In this document: positions 35,728 through 44,573 of the stretch, piece after piece | How positions within the stretch are numbered: the stretch's first letter is position 1 | How the letters are laid out: every line of letters starts with the position of its first letter | Assembly: GCF_000427665.1 (NCBI RefSeq) | Contig: NZ_KE386572.1 | Span: 4,278,373 to 4,342,372 of the forward strand | Origin: Geminicoccus roseus DSM 18922 | GTDB taxonomy: Bacteria > Pseudomonadota > Alphaproteobacteria > Geminicoccales > Geminicoccaceae | Length of the DNA stretch: 64,000 nt | Direction: 5' to 3' | Notes under the pieces: model-generated | What the model was told of the DNA's origin: nothing | The model's input: only the letters and a program-made list of their open reading frames with translations | Database searches by the model: none | Translations under genes and position numbers: made by a program

Positions 35728-38361
35728 TCACGGCGGCGCGGTGACCAGGTCCAGTCGATCCAGTTCCACCCGGGTCGCGGCGACGGCCTGCTGCAGCAGG
35801 CCGACCAGCTCGGCGATGTCGTCGCCCCGGAGCGCGCGCTCCTCGATCTCCCGCCCGAGCATCCCGATCCGGCGCAGGCCGAAGCTCGGCGCGGTGCCGG
35901 CCAGCCGGTGCGCGGACCTCGCCACCCCGGCAAGATCGCCCACCCCGTGCTCGATCACCTCGGCGGTCAGCTGCTCGGCCGAGGCCAGGGCGTTGCGCAG
36001 GAACTGGTTGAGCTTGTCCGGGCCGGCCATCGCCCGCAGCCCGTTGATGCGCTCATGGTCGAGCAGGTCCGGCTGGGCAGCCAACTCCGGCTCCGACTCC
36101 GGCTGGGGCAGGGACTGGGGCTCGGGCGCGGACGGCGCCGTTGACGCCGCGGCGGAGGTGGCGAGCGGCGTCGGCTGGCGCAGGGCCCGGCTCTGGCGGG
36201 CGATCGTGCCCAGGGTCTTGAACAGGTCCTCCCAGTCCACCGGCTTGGTCAGGATCCCGTTCATCCCGGCGGCGAGGCAGCGCTGGCGCTCGGCATCCAT
36301 CACGTTGGCGGTGAGCGCCACGATCGGCAGCGTGCCCACCGGCGGCGACATCGCCCGGATCCGCCGCGCCGCCTCGATCCCGTCCATGGTCGGCATCTGG
36401 ACGTCCATCAGCACGACGTCGAAGCTTTGCGCCTGCGCCAGCGCCACCGCCTGCTCGCCATTCTCGGCGAACGCGACCTTGTGGCCATAGCGGGTCAGGG
36501 TTGCCTGCAGCAGGTCGCGGTTCACCGCGACGTCCTCGGCGACCAGGATCCGCAACGGCTCGATGGTCGCCGGATCGAAGCTGGCCTGCCCGTCGACCAG
36601 CACGATGGCGCCGACCTCCAGGACCAGCTCGAACGAGAACACGCTGCCAAGGCCAGGCGTGCTCTCCACGTCGATCGTGCCGCCCATCGCGGTCACGATC
36701 TGCCGGCAGATCGCCAGGCCCAGGCCGCTGCCGCCGAACTTGCGCGCGGTGGAGCGGTCCGCCTGGGTGAAGGCCTGGAACAGCTCGCGCTGGCGGTCCT
36801 GCGGGATGCCGATCCCGGTGTCGCGGACCTCGAAGCGGAAGCGCGCCTGGTCCTCGCCGACCATGGCGCAGCGGGTGATCACGTCGACGCCGCCGACGCT
36901 GGTGAACTTCAGGCCGTTGCCGATCAGGTTCACCAGGATCTGGCGCAGCCGGGTGGGGTCGCCGCGCACCACCGGCGGGGAATGCTCGTCGAGGTCGAAA
37001 TGCAGGCGCAGCCCGCGGTCGGCCGCCTGCGGCGCCATGATCGAGCGGACCTGCTCCAGAACCTCCGGCAGCGAGAAGTCGATATGCTCCAGGGTGATGG
37101 CGCCGGCCCCGAACCGGGAGAAGTCGAGGATGTCGTTGATGACGCTCATCAGGTGCTGGCCGGACGTCTGGATCGCCCGGACATAGCGGCGCTGCCGCGG
37201 GTCCAGCCGCTCGGCCGCCAGGAGGTCGGCCATGCCCAGCACCCCGGTCATCGGCGTGCGGATCTCGTGGCTCATCGCCGCCAGGAACTGGGTCTTGGAC
37301 CGCTCGCCCGCTTCCGCATGGCCCTGGGCGATCCGGGCCTCCGCCTCGGCGGCCTGGGCGGTGGTGGCGGTGGCGCGCAGCGTCTGCATCGTGCGGTGCA
37401 GGAGGCCGGTCAGGAAGCCGGTGATCAGGCTGATCATGACGATCAGGATCCCGGCCAGATAGACCTGCGACCACCAGGCCTGCAGCAGGGTGCTGACCGG
37501 AATGCCGGTCACCACCTGCAGGCCGAACCCGGCCACGCTCGCCCGCGCCACCAGATGGTCCTGGACCAGGCCGGTGCCGTCCGGATTGCCGCCGGGCAGG
37601 GTCGCGGCGTCGAGGAAGCTCGGCCGCGGCGGCTCCTGGTCGAGGTCCGGCCAGTGGCGCTTGTCCATGGCGTAGAGCCGGCCCGCCGCGTCGGTCAGCG
37701 CCACGGTCTGCTCCGGGGCGCTGGTCAGGCTGGCGAAGATCTCGGCGTACAGGCGCCAGCTCGCTCCCACCGCGATCACCCCCGCGAACCGGCCGTTCTG
37801 GTCGTGGAGCGGCCAGCTGACCGGGACGATCTCCTGGTCCGGAGCGATCCGCGACACCACCGGCGAGCCGACCAGCATGCCGAGCGCGACGCCGTCGCGC
37901 TGCCGGGTGAAGTAGCTGCTGTCGCGGACGTCATAGCCGACCCGGGTGACATCGCTCGTGTAACGGATGATGCCGTCGGCATCGATCGCGGCCACCCCGC
38001 GCAGCGCTTCCAGCTGGTCGATCTGCTCGGCCTGCTGGCGCAGGCGGAAATAGACGCCCGGCAGATCGAGCTGGCCGCGGGCGAACTCGTCGATCGCCAG
38101 CGACACGGCCAGGTCGAGCGTGACCAGGCCGCGGGCCACGAAGCCGGCGGCCGGAAAGCTGATGGCGTTCAGCTCGTTCCTGGCCTGGTGCAGGATCTGG
38201 TCGCGGTCGCGCAGCAGGACGCTGGAGGCGGCGAGGGTGCCGATGACGCAGCTGGCCAGGCAGACCAGCAGCCCGATCTTGGCCGGGCGCTGGTTGCCGA
38301 TCTTCCGGACCAGCCGGTTGCGCAGCCTGATGAGTGCGGCGGCCTGCTTGCCTGCGGTCAC
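35728..38361 (-). CDS. Hybrid sensor histidine kinase with Cache sensor, receiver and Hpt domains
   Basis: An 877-residue membrane kinase. Helices at about 28-50 and 300-322 flank a periplasmic dCache-like sensor (ALRGVAAIDADGIIRYTSD, YFTRQRDG, VSWPLHDQNGRFAGVIAVG). HisKA has H365 in AAMSHEIRTPMTG. HATPase has NLIGNGLKFT, DTGIGIP and GGSGLGLAI. The receiver has D653 in VVLMDVQMPTMDG. The C-terminal Hpt has H818 in ARSAHRLAGTAPSFG. GTG start. It should run a His-Asp-His phosphorelay to an unlinked response regulator. A Pro/Ser/Glu-rich linker (about 730-760) separates receiver and Hpt. Its closest relative in the window is the kinase at 52730-56359. Confidence 0.93.
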   Translation of the reverse strand: MTAGKQAAALIRLRNRLVRKIGNQRPAKIGLLVCLASCVIGTLAASSVLLRDRDQILHQARNELNAISFPAAGFVARGLVTLDLAVSLAIDEFARGQLDLPGVYFRLRQQAEQIDQLEALRGVAAIDADGIIRYTSDVTRVGYDVRDSSYFTRQRDGVALGMLVGSPVVSRIAPDQEIVPVSWPLHDQNGRFAGVIAVGASWRLYAEIFASLTSAPEQTVALTDAAGRLYAMDKRHWPDLDQEPPRPSFLDAATLPGGNPDGTGLVQDHLVARASVAGFGLQVVTGIPVSTLLQAWWSQVYLAGILIVMISLITGFLTGLLHRTMQTLRATATTAQAAEAEARIAQGHAEAGERSKTQFLAAMSHEIRTPMTGVLGMADLLAAERLDPRQRRYVRAIQTSGQHLMSVINDILDFSRFGAGAITLEHIDFSLPEVLEQVRSIMAPQAADRGLRLHFDLDEHSPPVVRGDPTRLRQILVNLIGNGLKFTSVGGVDVITRCAMVGEDQARFRFEVRDTGIGIPQDRQRELFQAFTQADRSTARKFGGSGLGLAICRQIVTAMGGTIDVESTPGLGSVFSFELVLEVGAIVLVDGQASFDPATIEPLRILVAEDVAVNRDLLQATLTRYGHKVAFAENGEQAVALAQAQSFDVVLMDVQMPTMDGIEAARRIRAMSPPVGTLPIVALTANVMDAERQRCLAAGMNGILTKPVDWEDLFKTLGTIARQSRALRQPTPLATSAAASTAPSAPEPQSLPQPESEPELAAQPDLLDHERINGLRAMAGPDKLNQFLRNALASAEQLTAEVIEHGVGDLAGVARSAHRLAGTAPSFGLRRIGMLGREIEERALRGDDIAELVGLLQQAVAATRVELDRLDLVTAPP

Positions 38362-38810
38362 GGCCGGACGGCGCCTGTCGACAAGATCAGCTGGTATGCG
38401 CTGCAGGCCATGTCTCGAAATTGATCCCGATATGCCTGTTGGCTGTCTTATGGGCTGGCGACGGATCGACGCCGCGCCGGCGGATGCGTCCCAGATCTGT
38501 GAACCATGCGTGGGGATTCATCGATAGGAAAAATCGGAAACAACACAATCCGGTAAAGTGCCCATCGGCGAGTCCATGTCGGCAGTGTGGATGTGGTGCC
38601 GGCCGATCGGGACGTAGGGGGGCAAGGGCGACGGCAGCTTGCAGCCACGGCGCCGGCACCGGAGGGGGTGGCGAGACCAGCCCAGTATTGACGAGTGGTG
38701 TTCCGAGTGTCGATAAATCCAACTCCTGTGTTATCTTGCGTCCATCCGGAACCCCCTGTCTTCGCCAGGCGCGGGATCGGCAGTCTCCCGCATCAGCTGG
38801 AAGTATATGC
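38362..38810 (+). promoter_or_regulatory. Non-coding region with a candidate promoter for the orphan binding-protein gene
   Basis: About 450 bases between divergent genes. TTGACG (38688-38693) and GATAAA (38712-38717), 18 bases apart, form a plausible -35/-10 pair about 95 bases before the binding-protein start. The region has lower GC around 38500-38560. No gene could be supported in it; short frames on both strands lack ribosome-binding sites. Confidence 0.4.
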
Positions 38811-40103
38811 ATGTGGAAGGACATTCGCGCTGGACGGCGTGCGCTGCTTACCGGCATTGCCGGGGCCGCGACCGCGACGGCTTTTGTTCCACGCCACGCT
38901 TCAGCCCGGACCAAGATCCGGTTCGCCTGGCCTTTCATCAATGGCCCGAAGGGCATCGAGGACCTGGCCGCCCGCTTCAACGAGCAGAGCCGCTCGGTGG
39001 AGGTCGAGGTCGAGATCGTGCCGCAGCTTCAGGCCATCCCGAAGCTCACCGAGGCGTTTGCCGCGGGCACCGGGCCGGACTGCCTGGCGATCTCCGACAT
39101 CTGGCTGGCCCAGCTGGCCGGTGGTGGCTGGCTGGAAAGCCTGGAGCCCTACCTGGCGGACTCCGGCCTCGAGCCGGAGATCTCGCCGGCCTCGATGGGC
39201 ATCGCCCGGATGTACCAGCAGACCGCCTATTATGTCGGCTTCGTGGTCGAGGCCTACACGCTCTACTACAACAAGCTGCTGTTCGCCGAGGCCGGGCTGG
39301 ACGGGCCGCCGATCGACCTGGACGAGTTCCGCATCCATGCCGAGCGGCTGACCGACGCGCGCCGCGACCGCTACGGCTACTATGCCGAGGGCGGTGACGG
39401 CTGGAGCTTCCAGCAGTGGACCACCTGGGCGCTCGGCACGGGCGGCCTGGGCGTCGACCGCACCTTCTTCGACGCCAACGGCAAATGCGTGCTGAACACG
39501 CCCGCCCACGCGCAGGGCCTCCAGCAATGGCTGGACCTCTACCAGAAGAGCAAGGTGTCGCCGCCGACCTCGGCGGTGGGCACCTTCGTCGACCAGGCCA
39601 ACGCCTTCAGCGCCGGCCAGGTCGCCATGGTGTTCGGCTGGGGCTCCTACGTGATGACCATGGCCGAGGCGATCGGCCAGGCCAATCTCGGCACCGCCCG
39701 CACGCCGGCCGGACCCACCGGCTCCAACTATTATTTCGCCGGCAACGGCTTCTCGATCAACTCGGCCTCGCCCAGCAAGGAGGCGAGCTGGGAGTTCATC
39801 GAGTTCCTGCTGCGGCCCGAGAACAACAGCGAGTGGAACCGGCTCTACGGCGCCATCCCGACCATCACCCGGACCTGGGAGGAGGCGTGGCTGACCCAGC
39901 CGAAATACCAGGCGATCCTGGCGATGCTGCGCGACGGTCCCTCGCTGGTCTACCATCCCCGCTACATCCCGGGCTATGGCAGCTTCCAGAGCCAGTTCTC
40001 GCCGCCGCAGATCCAGAAGACCCTCCTGGGCGGGCAGACCGCCCAGGAGCATCTGGCGGTGATCGCGGCGGCCCTGGACGAGCTGCGCGCCGCCAACGGG
40101 TAG
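38811..40103 (+). CDS. ABC-type extracellular solute-binding protein, family 1 (sugar type), orphan
   Basis: A 430-residue periplasmic binding protein starting MWKDIRAGRRALLTGIAG with a twin-Arg-containing signal peptide that ends near ASA; Tat or Sec export is possible. The mature protein follows the family 1 sugar-receptor pattern: IRFAWPFINGPKGIEDLAARFNEQ, FAAGTGPDCLAISDIWLAQLA, YNKLLFAEAGLDGPP, AFSAGQVAMVFGWGSY, WEFIEFLLRPENNSEWNR. It probably binds a sugar or polyol. No ABC permease or ATPase gene lies nearby, so it must work with distant partners or serve as a sensor ligand-binder. It converges on the amidase gene 13 bases away. Confidence 0.88.
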   Translation: MWKDIRAGRRALLTGIAGAATATAFVPRHASARTKIRFAWPFINGPKGIEDLAARFNEQSRSVEVEVEIVPQLQAIPKLTEAFAAGTGPDCLAISDIWLAQLAGGGWLESLEPYLADSGLEPEISPASMGIARMYQQTAYYVGFVVEAYTLYYNKLLFAEAGLDGPPIDLDEFRIHAERLTDARRDRYGYYAEGGDGWSFQQWTTWALGTGGLGVDRTFFDANGKCVLNTPAHAQGLQQWLDLYQKSKVSPPTSAVGTFVDQANAFSAGQVAMVFGWGSYVMTMAEAIGQANLGTARTPAGPTGSNYYFAGNGFSINSASPSKEASWEFIEFLLRPENNSEWNRLYGAIPTITRTWEEAWLTQPKYQAILAMLRDGPSLVYHPRYIPGYGSFQSQFSPPQIQKTLLGGQTAQEHLAVIAAALDELRAANG

Positions 40104-40116
40104 GGCGGCCGGCCGC

Positions 40117-41568
40117 TCAGGCGCCCGCCCGGATCGGCGGGCGCATCTCCGCCCAGGGCCGGGCCTGCTCGATCTGGCCGGCCAGGTTCAAGAGGGTCGC
40201 CTCGTCGCCGAGCCGGCCGACCAGCTGGACCCCGATCGGCACGCCGTTGGCCAGCCGGGTGCTCGGCAGCGACATCGCCGGCAGGCCGGAAATGTTGAAG
40301 GCGAACATGAAGGCCGCATCCGACCAGCGGGCCAGGTAGCGCTCCCGGTCGCCGTCTTCCATCGACCAGTAGCCGACCGGGCGGGGTGGCTGGGTGAGGG
40401 TGGGGGTCAGGAACACGTCGAAGGCGTGAAGCTCCCGGCCGAGCAGCTGGCTGGCCTTGCGGATCCCGGCAAGGGCCGCCGCGTAGCGCGTGGCGGCCAT
40501 GCCGCGGCCATGGCGCAGCATCGACCAGTTGAACGGTGCCAGCTCGTGCTCCTCGACCGGACGGCCGACGATGGCGGCCAGCCGGTCGAACTCCGCCGCG
40601 GTCTCCACCGCCACCACGTCGTTATAGTCCCACCAGGCCCGCTCCAGGTCGCAGCGCAGGCGGTAGGGCTCGATCCGGTGGCCCATGGCCTCCAGGAGCC
40701 GGGCGGTGTCGGCCACCGCTTCCGCCACCGGCGGGGCCAGGGCCGGGCCGAACGGCGCGTCCTGGGCAAAGCCGATCCGCAGCGGCTTGGGCGCTTCCGC
40801 CAGCAACGAGAGCCAGCTCTGCTGCGGGGTCGGCGGGGTGTAGGGGTCGCCCGGCTCCGCACCGGCGACCGCGTCCAGATAGGCTGCGGTGTCGCGCACC
40901 GTGCGGGTCAGGGCGAAGGTGTAGACCGAGCCCATCCACAGGTCGGCATCCTCGGGGCCGTAGGTGATCCGGCCGCGCGACGGCTTCAGCCCGACCAGGC
41001 CGCAGCACGAGGCCGGCACCCGGATCGAGCCGCCGCCATCCGAGCCCTCGGCCAGCGGCACCATCCCGGACGCCACCGCGACCGCCGCCCCGCCGCTGGA
41101 GCCGCCCGGGGTGAAGCCGGGGTTCCAGGGATTGAGCGTGTTGCCGTAGAGGCGCGGCTCGGTGCCGATGCACCAGCCGCCTTCCGGCGTGTTGGTGCGC
41201 CCGAGCAGGAGAAAGCCTGCCGCCCGGATCCGCGCCGACAGGGTGGAGTCGTAGCCGCAGACATGGTCCTTCAGGTAGGCCAGGCCGTGGTCGAGCCGGC
41301 TGCCCTTCCATTGCGAGCCGATGTTCTTGAGCAGAAACGGCACCCCGGCGAACGGCCCGGACAGGCCGCCCCTGGCCGCCTCGGCGCGCGCCTCGTCGAA
41401 GGAGCGGATCACGACCGCGTTCAGCTTGGGGTCCAGATCCTCGATCACGGCGATCGCGGTCTCGACCAGCTCGGCCGGCGTCACCTGCCCGTCGCGGACC
41501 AGCCCGGCCAGCGCGGTGGCGTCGCTGCCGGCATAGAGTTCGACCAGATCCTTCGTGACGGTCGGCAA
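40117..41568 (-). CDS. Amidase signature family hydrolase
   Basis: A 483-residue amidase with the Ser-cisSer-Lys triad: Lys in [12 protein letters not shown], cis-Ser in [16 protein letters not shown], nucleophile Ser in [25 protein letters not shown]. The TTG start at 41568 was chosen because GGGGAGAAG lies six to seven bases upstream; TTG 41583 would overlap that site. The family hydrolyses diverse amides (glutamyl-tRNA, aliphatic and aryl amides, allophanate). The isochorismatase-like gene upstream on the same strand suggests a two-step amide or ureide degradation, but the substrate is unknown. Confidence 0.88.
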   Translation of the reverse strand: MPTVTKDLVELYAGSDATALAGLVRDGQVTPAELVETAIAVIEDLDPKLNAVVIRSFDEARAEAARGGLSGPFAGVPFLLKNIGSQWKGSRLDHGLAYLKDHVCGYDSTLSARIRAAGFLLLGRTNTPEGGWCIGTEPRLYGNTLNPWNPGFTPGGSSGGAAVAVASGMVPLAEGSDGGGSIRVPASCCGLVGLKPSRGRITYGPEDADLWMGSVYTFALTRTVRDTAAYLDAVAGAEPGDPYTPPTPQQSWLSLLAEAPKPLRIGFAQDAPFGPALAPPVAEAVADTARLLEAMGHRIEPYRLRCDLERAWWDYNDVVAVETAAEFDRLAAIVGRPVEEHELAPFNWSMLRHGRGMAATRYAAALAGIRKASQLLGRELHAFDVFLTPTLTQPPRPVGYWSMEDGDRERYLARWSDAAFMFAFNISGLPAMSLPSTRLANGVPIGVQLVGRLGDEATLLNLAGQIEQARPWAEMRPPIRAGA

Positions 41569-41657
41569 GGCTCTTCTCCCCAAGGCTCCTGGCCAGTCAG
41601 CCTAGGAGCGCTGTCCGGCCGCGGCCAGTCCCGGGTGGCGACGTTTCCATCCGGGTC

Positions 41658-42335
41658 TCAGCCCTCCGCGCCGATCGCCGCAAGGAAACCGCCGGAATCG
41701 GAGACCCAGCCGAAGATGCCGCCCTGGGCGGCGATCATCTTCAGGCCGATCTCGTGGAACTCCGGGAAGTAGGAGCCGCAGCAGTCGGCCAGCACGACGC
41801 AGCGATAGCCGCGGTCGTTGGCCTCGCGCACGCTGGTGTGGACGCAGACCTCGGTGGTGACGCCGCAGACCAGCAGCGCCTCGATGCCGCGGTTGCGCAG
41901 GATCAGCTCCAGGTCAGTCTGGTAGAAGGCGCCCTTGCCGGGCTTGTCCAGGACCGGCTCGCCCGGAAGGGGCGCCAATTCGGGCACGATGTCGTGGCCG
42001 GGCTCGCCACGGACCAGGATGCGGCCCATCGGCCCCTCCGCACCGATCCGCAGCGCCGGCGCGCCGCGGCCGAGCTTGGCGGGCGGCGCGTCGGCCAGGT
42101 CGGCGCGATGGCCCTCGCGGGTGTGGATCACCAGCATGCCGAGGTGGCGCGCCGCCTCCAGGACGCGGCGGCAGGCAGGCACCGCCGGTGCCAGCCGCGC
42201 CACGTCGTTGCCGAGTGCCGCCCCAAAGCCGCCGGGCTCCAGGAAGTCGCGCTGCATGTCGATGATCAGCAGCGCGGTCCGCGCCAGGTCCAGCCCGACC
42301 GGCCCGGGGGCCGCCGGCAATGTCGTTTCTGCCAA
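41658..42335 (-). CDS. Isochorismatase-like cysteine hydrolase (biuret/N-carbamoyl amidohydrolase type)
   Basis: A 225-residue hydrolase with the Asp-Lys-Cys triad: Asp in [15 protein letters not shown], Lys in [12 protein letters not shown], Cys in [20 protein letters not shown]. These are features of the nicotinamidase/N-carbamoylsarcosine/biuret hydrolase group rather than true isochorismatase. The TTG start at 42335 follows AAGGGAG with six bases spacing; longer frames upstream lack any ribosome-binding site. It lies 89 bases upstream of the amidase gene, so the pair probably forms an operon for breaking down an amide or ureide nitrogen source. Confidence 0.88.
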   Translation of the reverse strand: MAETTLPAAPGPVGLDLARTALLIIDMQRDFLEPGGFGAALGNDVARLAPAVPACRRVLEAARHLGMLVIHTREGHRADLADAPPAKLGRGAPALRIGAEGPMGRILVRGEPGHDIVPELAPLPGEPVLDKPGKGAFYQTDLELILRNRGIEALLVCGVTTEVCVHTSVREANDRGYRCVVLADCCGSYFPEFHEIGLKMIAAQGGIFGWVSDSGGFLAAIGAEG

Positions 42336-42747
42336 GGAGAGCTCCCTTTGCGCCGGACCGTCCGGGAACCGGATATCCAAGAACCGTGCCGTGGCAGCGG
42401 GCGGCTGGCCGGTGGCGCGAAGGCAGGCAGATGCTGCACGAGTCTCGGGCAAATCGAGACCGCCCCCTGAAAAGCATATTTGAACGATCACGGGTTCGTG
42501 AGAAAAAGCATGGTGTCAAGCATAGCCGACACTGCGGGCGAACCATCGATCAGGCATCCAGGATCGGCAGGTTCGACATCACCAGACCGGCCTGTCTGGA
42601 GCACATGGCCGAACGCCCGGCCGCCACAGCTTTTGGGCACGTCCATCAGACCGCCACGATTTCTCGACTTAGCCACGAGCGGACTTCCAGACGTCGATCC
42701 TGCCACCTGTCCCAAAAAAGACCGAACAAAGTCACGGAGAGGCCAGC
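42336..42747. other. Non-coding gap upstream of the cytolysin-like gene
   Basis: About 410 bases between the divergent isochorismatase-like and cytolysin-like genes. It must hold both promoters. A short A-run (CCCAAAAAAGACC near 42711) precedes the cytolysin ribosome-binding site GGAGAGG. No strong -35/-10 pair, operator or RNA gene was identified. Confidence 0.5.
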
Positions 42748-44571
42748 ATGCAACCGACCGATCGCCGATCTCCACGCCATTCCGCCAGCACGGCATGGCG
42801 AGCCTGGGCGCCCGGCAAGGTGGTGCGGCGCAGCGCCATGGCCCTGACCCTGGGTTGTGCCGCAGGGGCCGCCCCGGCCGGCGCCGACGCGGCAGCCCTC
42901 GACCAATACGAGGTCCGCGAAAGCCGGATCCTGCATGGCGCGATCCGCCAGTCGATCCCGGACGTCGCCGATCTCGGCGCCTGCGCCGAGGCCTGCGACA
43001 GCCAGTCCTACTGCCGGTCGTTCACCTTTATCCCGTCCAGGCGGGTCTGCGAGCTCAAGGCCGACAACCGGTTCGTCGAGGAGGCCTATGGCGGCTATGT
43101 CAGCGGCATCAGCCGGGCGGATGGGATCACCGAGCTGATCGCCGGGATCGCCACCGGGGTGGTCCGCCAGGGCGACGGCACCCAGGATCCGCCGAAGGTC
43201 GAGGTGGGCGCCAAGACCAGCCGCAAGGGCGCCACCGCGCCCGACGGCACGGCGTCGGGCTTCGTCTGCCAGCAGCAGACGGTCAGCCTGGAGCAGCAGT
43301 CCGAGGAGTTCATCACCCTCAACCCGACCCAGGAATGGCTCTACCCCGGCGCGCTCCTGCAGGGCGCCACCATCCAGGGCGGCACGCCGACCTGGATCAA
43401 GACGCCGCGCTCGGCCGGCCGGATCGGCCTGGCCCTGCAGACCGGGTCGAAGTCGGCCTATGTCGAGGACGTGCCGCGGATGGACCGGCTGTCCACGCTG
43501 CAGGCCGTCAACAACCTGCTCAGCCGCTACGAGGGTGGGACGCCCGGCGAGATCTCGATCACCCAGAGCGAGGTCCACAGCCAGGAGCATCTGGAGGCGA
43601 TGCTGGGCGCCAACGTCACCGGCGCCAATTTCAGCGCCGGCGCCAGCTTCAGCATGAATTTCGAGGAAGAGAAGACCCGCCTGCTGATCCGGGTGGTGCA
43701 GAAGTTCTACACCGTGGTGTTCGAGCCGCCGCGCTACCCCAAGGACGTGTTCGGCGACGGCGTGACGGTGGGTGAACTGCAGCGCTGGATGGGGCCGGGC
43801 AACCCGCCGGTCTATGTCAGCATGGTCAATTACGGCCGGATGCTGTTCGCGCTGGTGGAATCCAACATGTCGGCCCGCGAGCTGAAGGCCGCGTTCGACG
43901 CCAACTACAGCGCGATCGTGGAAGCCTCGGCCGAGGGCAGCGCCGACTACCGGCGCGAGCTCAGCAACACCGACATCACCATCATCTCGTTCGGCGCCTC
44001 GGCGGCGGGCGGGCTGACCGGGGCCGCCGACGTGGCGCAGTACCGCAATTTCGACGGGCTCTACGACTTCCTGCGCACCAGCGGCGATTTCGGCCCGTTC
44101 AATCCCGGCGTGCCGATCTCCTACCAGATGCGCAGCCTGTACGACTCCCGCCCGGTGCGGCTGGCCGCCACCACCGAATACACCAAGAACCTGTGCACCC
44201 CGGCCGTGTTCGGCTGCGACGGCGATCCCGGCTCCGGCAAGCGCCTGGACCAGTGCGGCGTGTGCGGCGGCACCGACCGGTGCAAGCGCCCGTGCGGCGA
44301 GCGGACGGTCACGCTCGGCAACACCTATGCCTTCGTCTATTTCGACCTGCCGGAAACGCCGATCGGCCAGACGGTGCGCTTCAAGGACGGCCGCTACTGG
44401 GTCGGCCGCGGCCTGCGCTGCTACAGCGTCGACTGGGACAGCACCCGGTTCACCTGCCAGGGCAGCCCGAGCGGCGGCAAATGGAAGGATTCGAAGTCCT
44501 GGACCCGTGAGGCCTGGTGCCACGGCGCCAGCAACTACGACCAGCCCAACATGCGCGTCGAGAAGAAGTAG
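42748..44571 (+). CDS. Secreted cholesterol-dependent-cytolysin-family pore former with PAN-like N-terminus and non-canonical C-terminus
   Basis: A 607-residue protein. A long signal peptide (VRRSAMALTLGCAAGAAPAGADA) ends near residue 48. Residues about 50-122 form a Cys-rich PAN/apple-like domain (CAEACDSQSYCRSFTF ... CELK). Residues about 170-480 match cytolysin domains 1-3: LYPGALLQG, VNNLL, the KFYTVVFEPPRYPKDVFGDG block, NPPVYVSMVNYGRM, ELKAAFDANYSAI, then NPGVPISYQMRSLYDSRPV and TTEYTKN. The usual Ig-like domain 4 with its Trp-rich undecapeptide is absent. Instead there is a DQCGVCGG Cys motif (501-508) and about 90 residues of unknown fold. The start follows GGAGAGG. It probably forms oligomeric beta-barrel pores in target membranes with altered receptor choice. 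Confidence 0.88.
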   Translation: MQPTDRRSPRHSASTAWRAWAPGKVVRRSAMALTLGCAAGAAPAGADAAALDQYEVRESRILHGAIRQSIPDVADLGACAEACDSQSYCRSFTFIPSRRVCELKADNRFVEEAYGGYVSGISRADGITELIAGIATGVVRQGDGTQDPPKVEVGAKTSRKGATAPDGTASGFVCQQQTVSLEQQSEEFITLNPTQEWLYPGALLQGATIQGGTPTWIKTPRSAGRIGLALQTGSKSAYVEDVPRMDRLSTLQAVNNLLSRYEGGTPGEISITQSEVHSQEHLEAMLGANVTGANFSAGASFSMNFEEEKTRLLIRVVQKFYTVVFEPPRYPKDVFGDGVTVGELQRWMGPGNPPVYVSMVNYGRMLFALVESNMSARELKAAFDANYSAIVEASAEGSADYRRELSNTDITIISFGASAAGGLTGAADVAQYRNFDGLYDFLRTSGDFGPFNPGVPISYQMRSLYDSRPVRLAATTEYTKNLCTPAVFGCDGDPGSGKRLDQCGVCGGTDRCKRPCGERTVTLGNTYAFVYFDLPETPIGQTVRFKDGRYWVGRGLRCYSVDWDSTRFTCQGSPSGGKWKDSKSWTREAWCHGASNYDQPNMRVEKK

Positions 44572-44573
44572 GG

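Noticed and set aside
38448..38648. Short minus-strand frame in the kinase/binding-protein gap
   Set aside because: Arg/Pro-rich low-complexity translation with no start signal. A neighbouring frame (GRHHIHTADMDSP) looked protein-like but is too short to support.
44400..44571. Classical Trp-rich undecapeptide of CDC domain 4
   Set aside because: Trp residues occur (GGKWKDSKSWTREAWC) but neither the order nor the Glu-Cys-Thr-Gly start of the undecapeptide is present.
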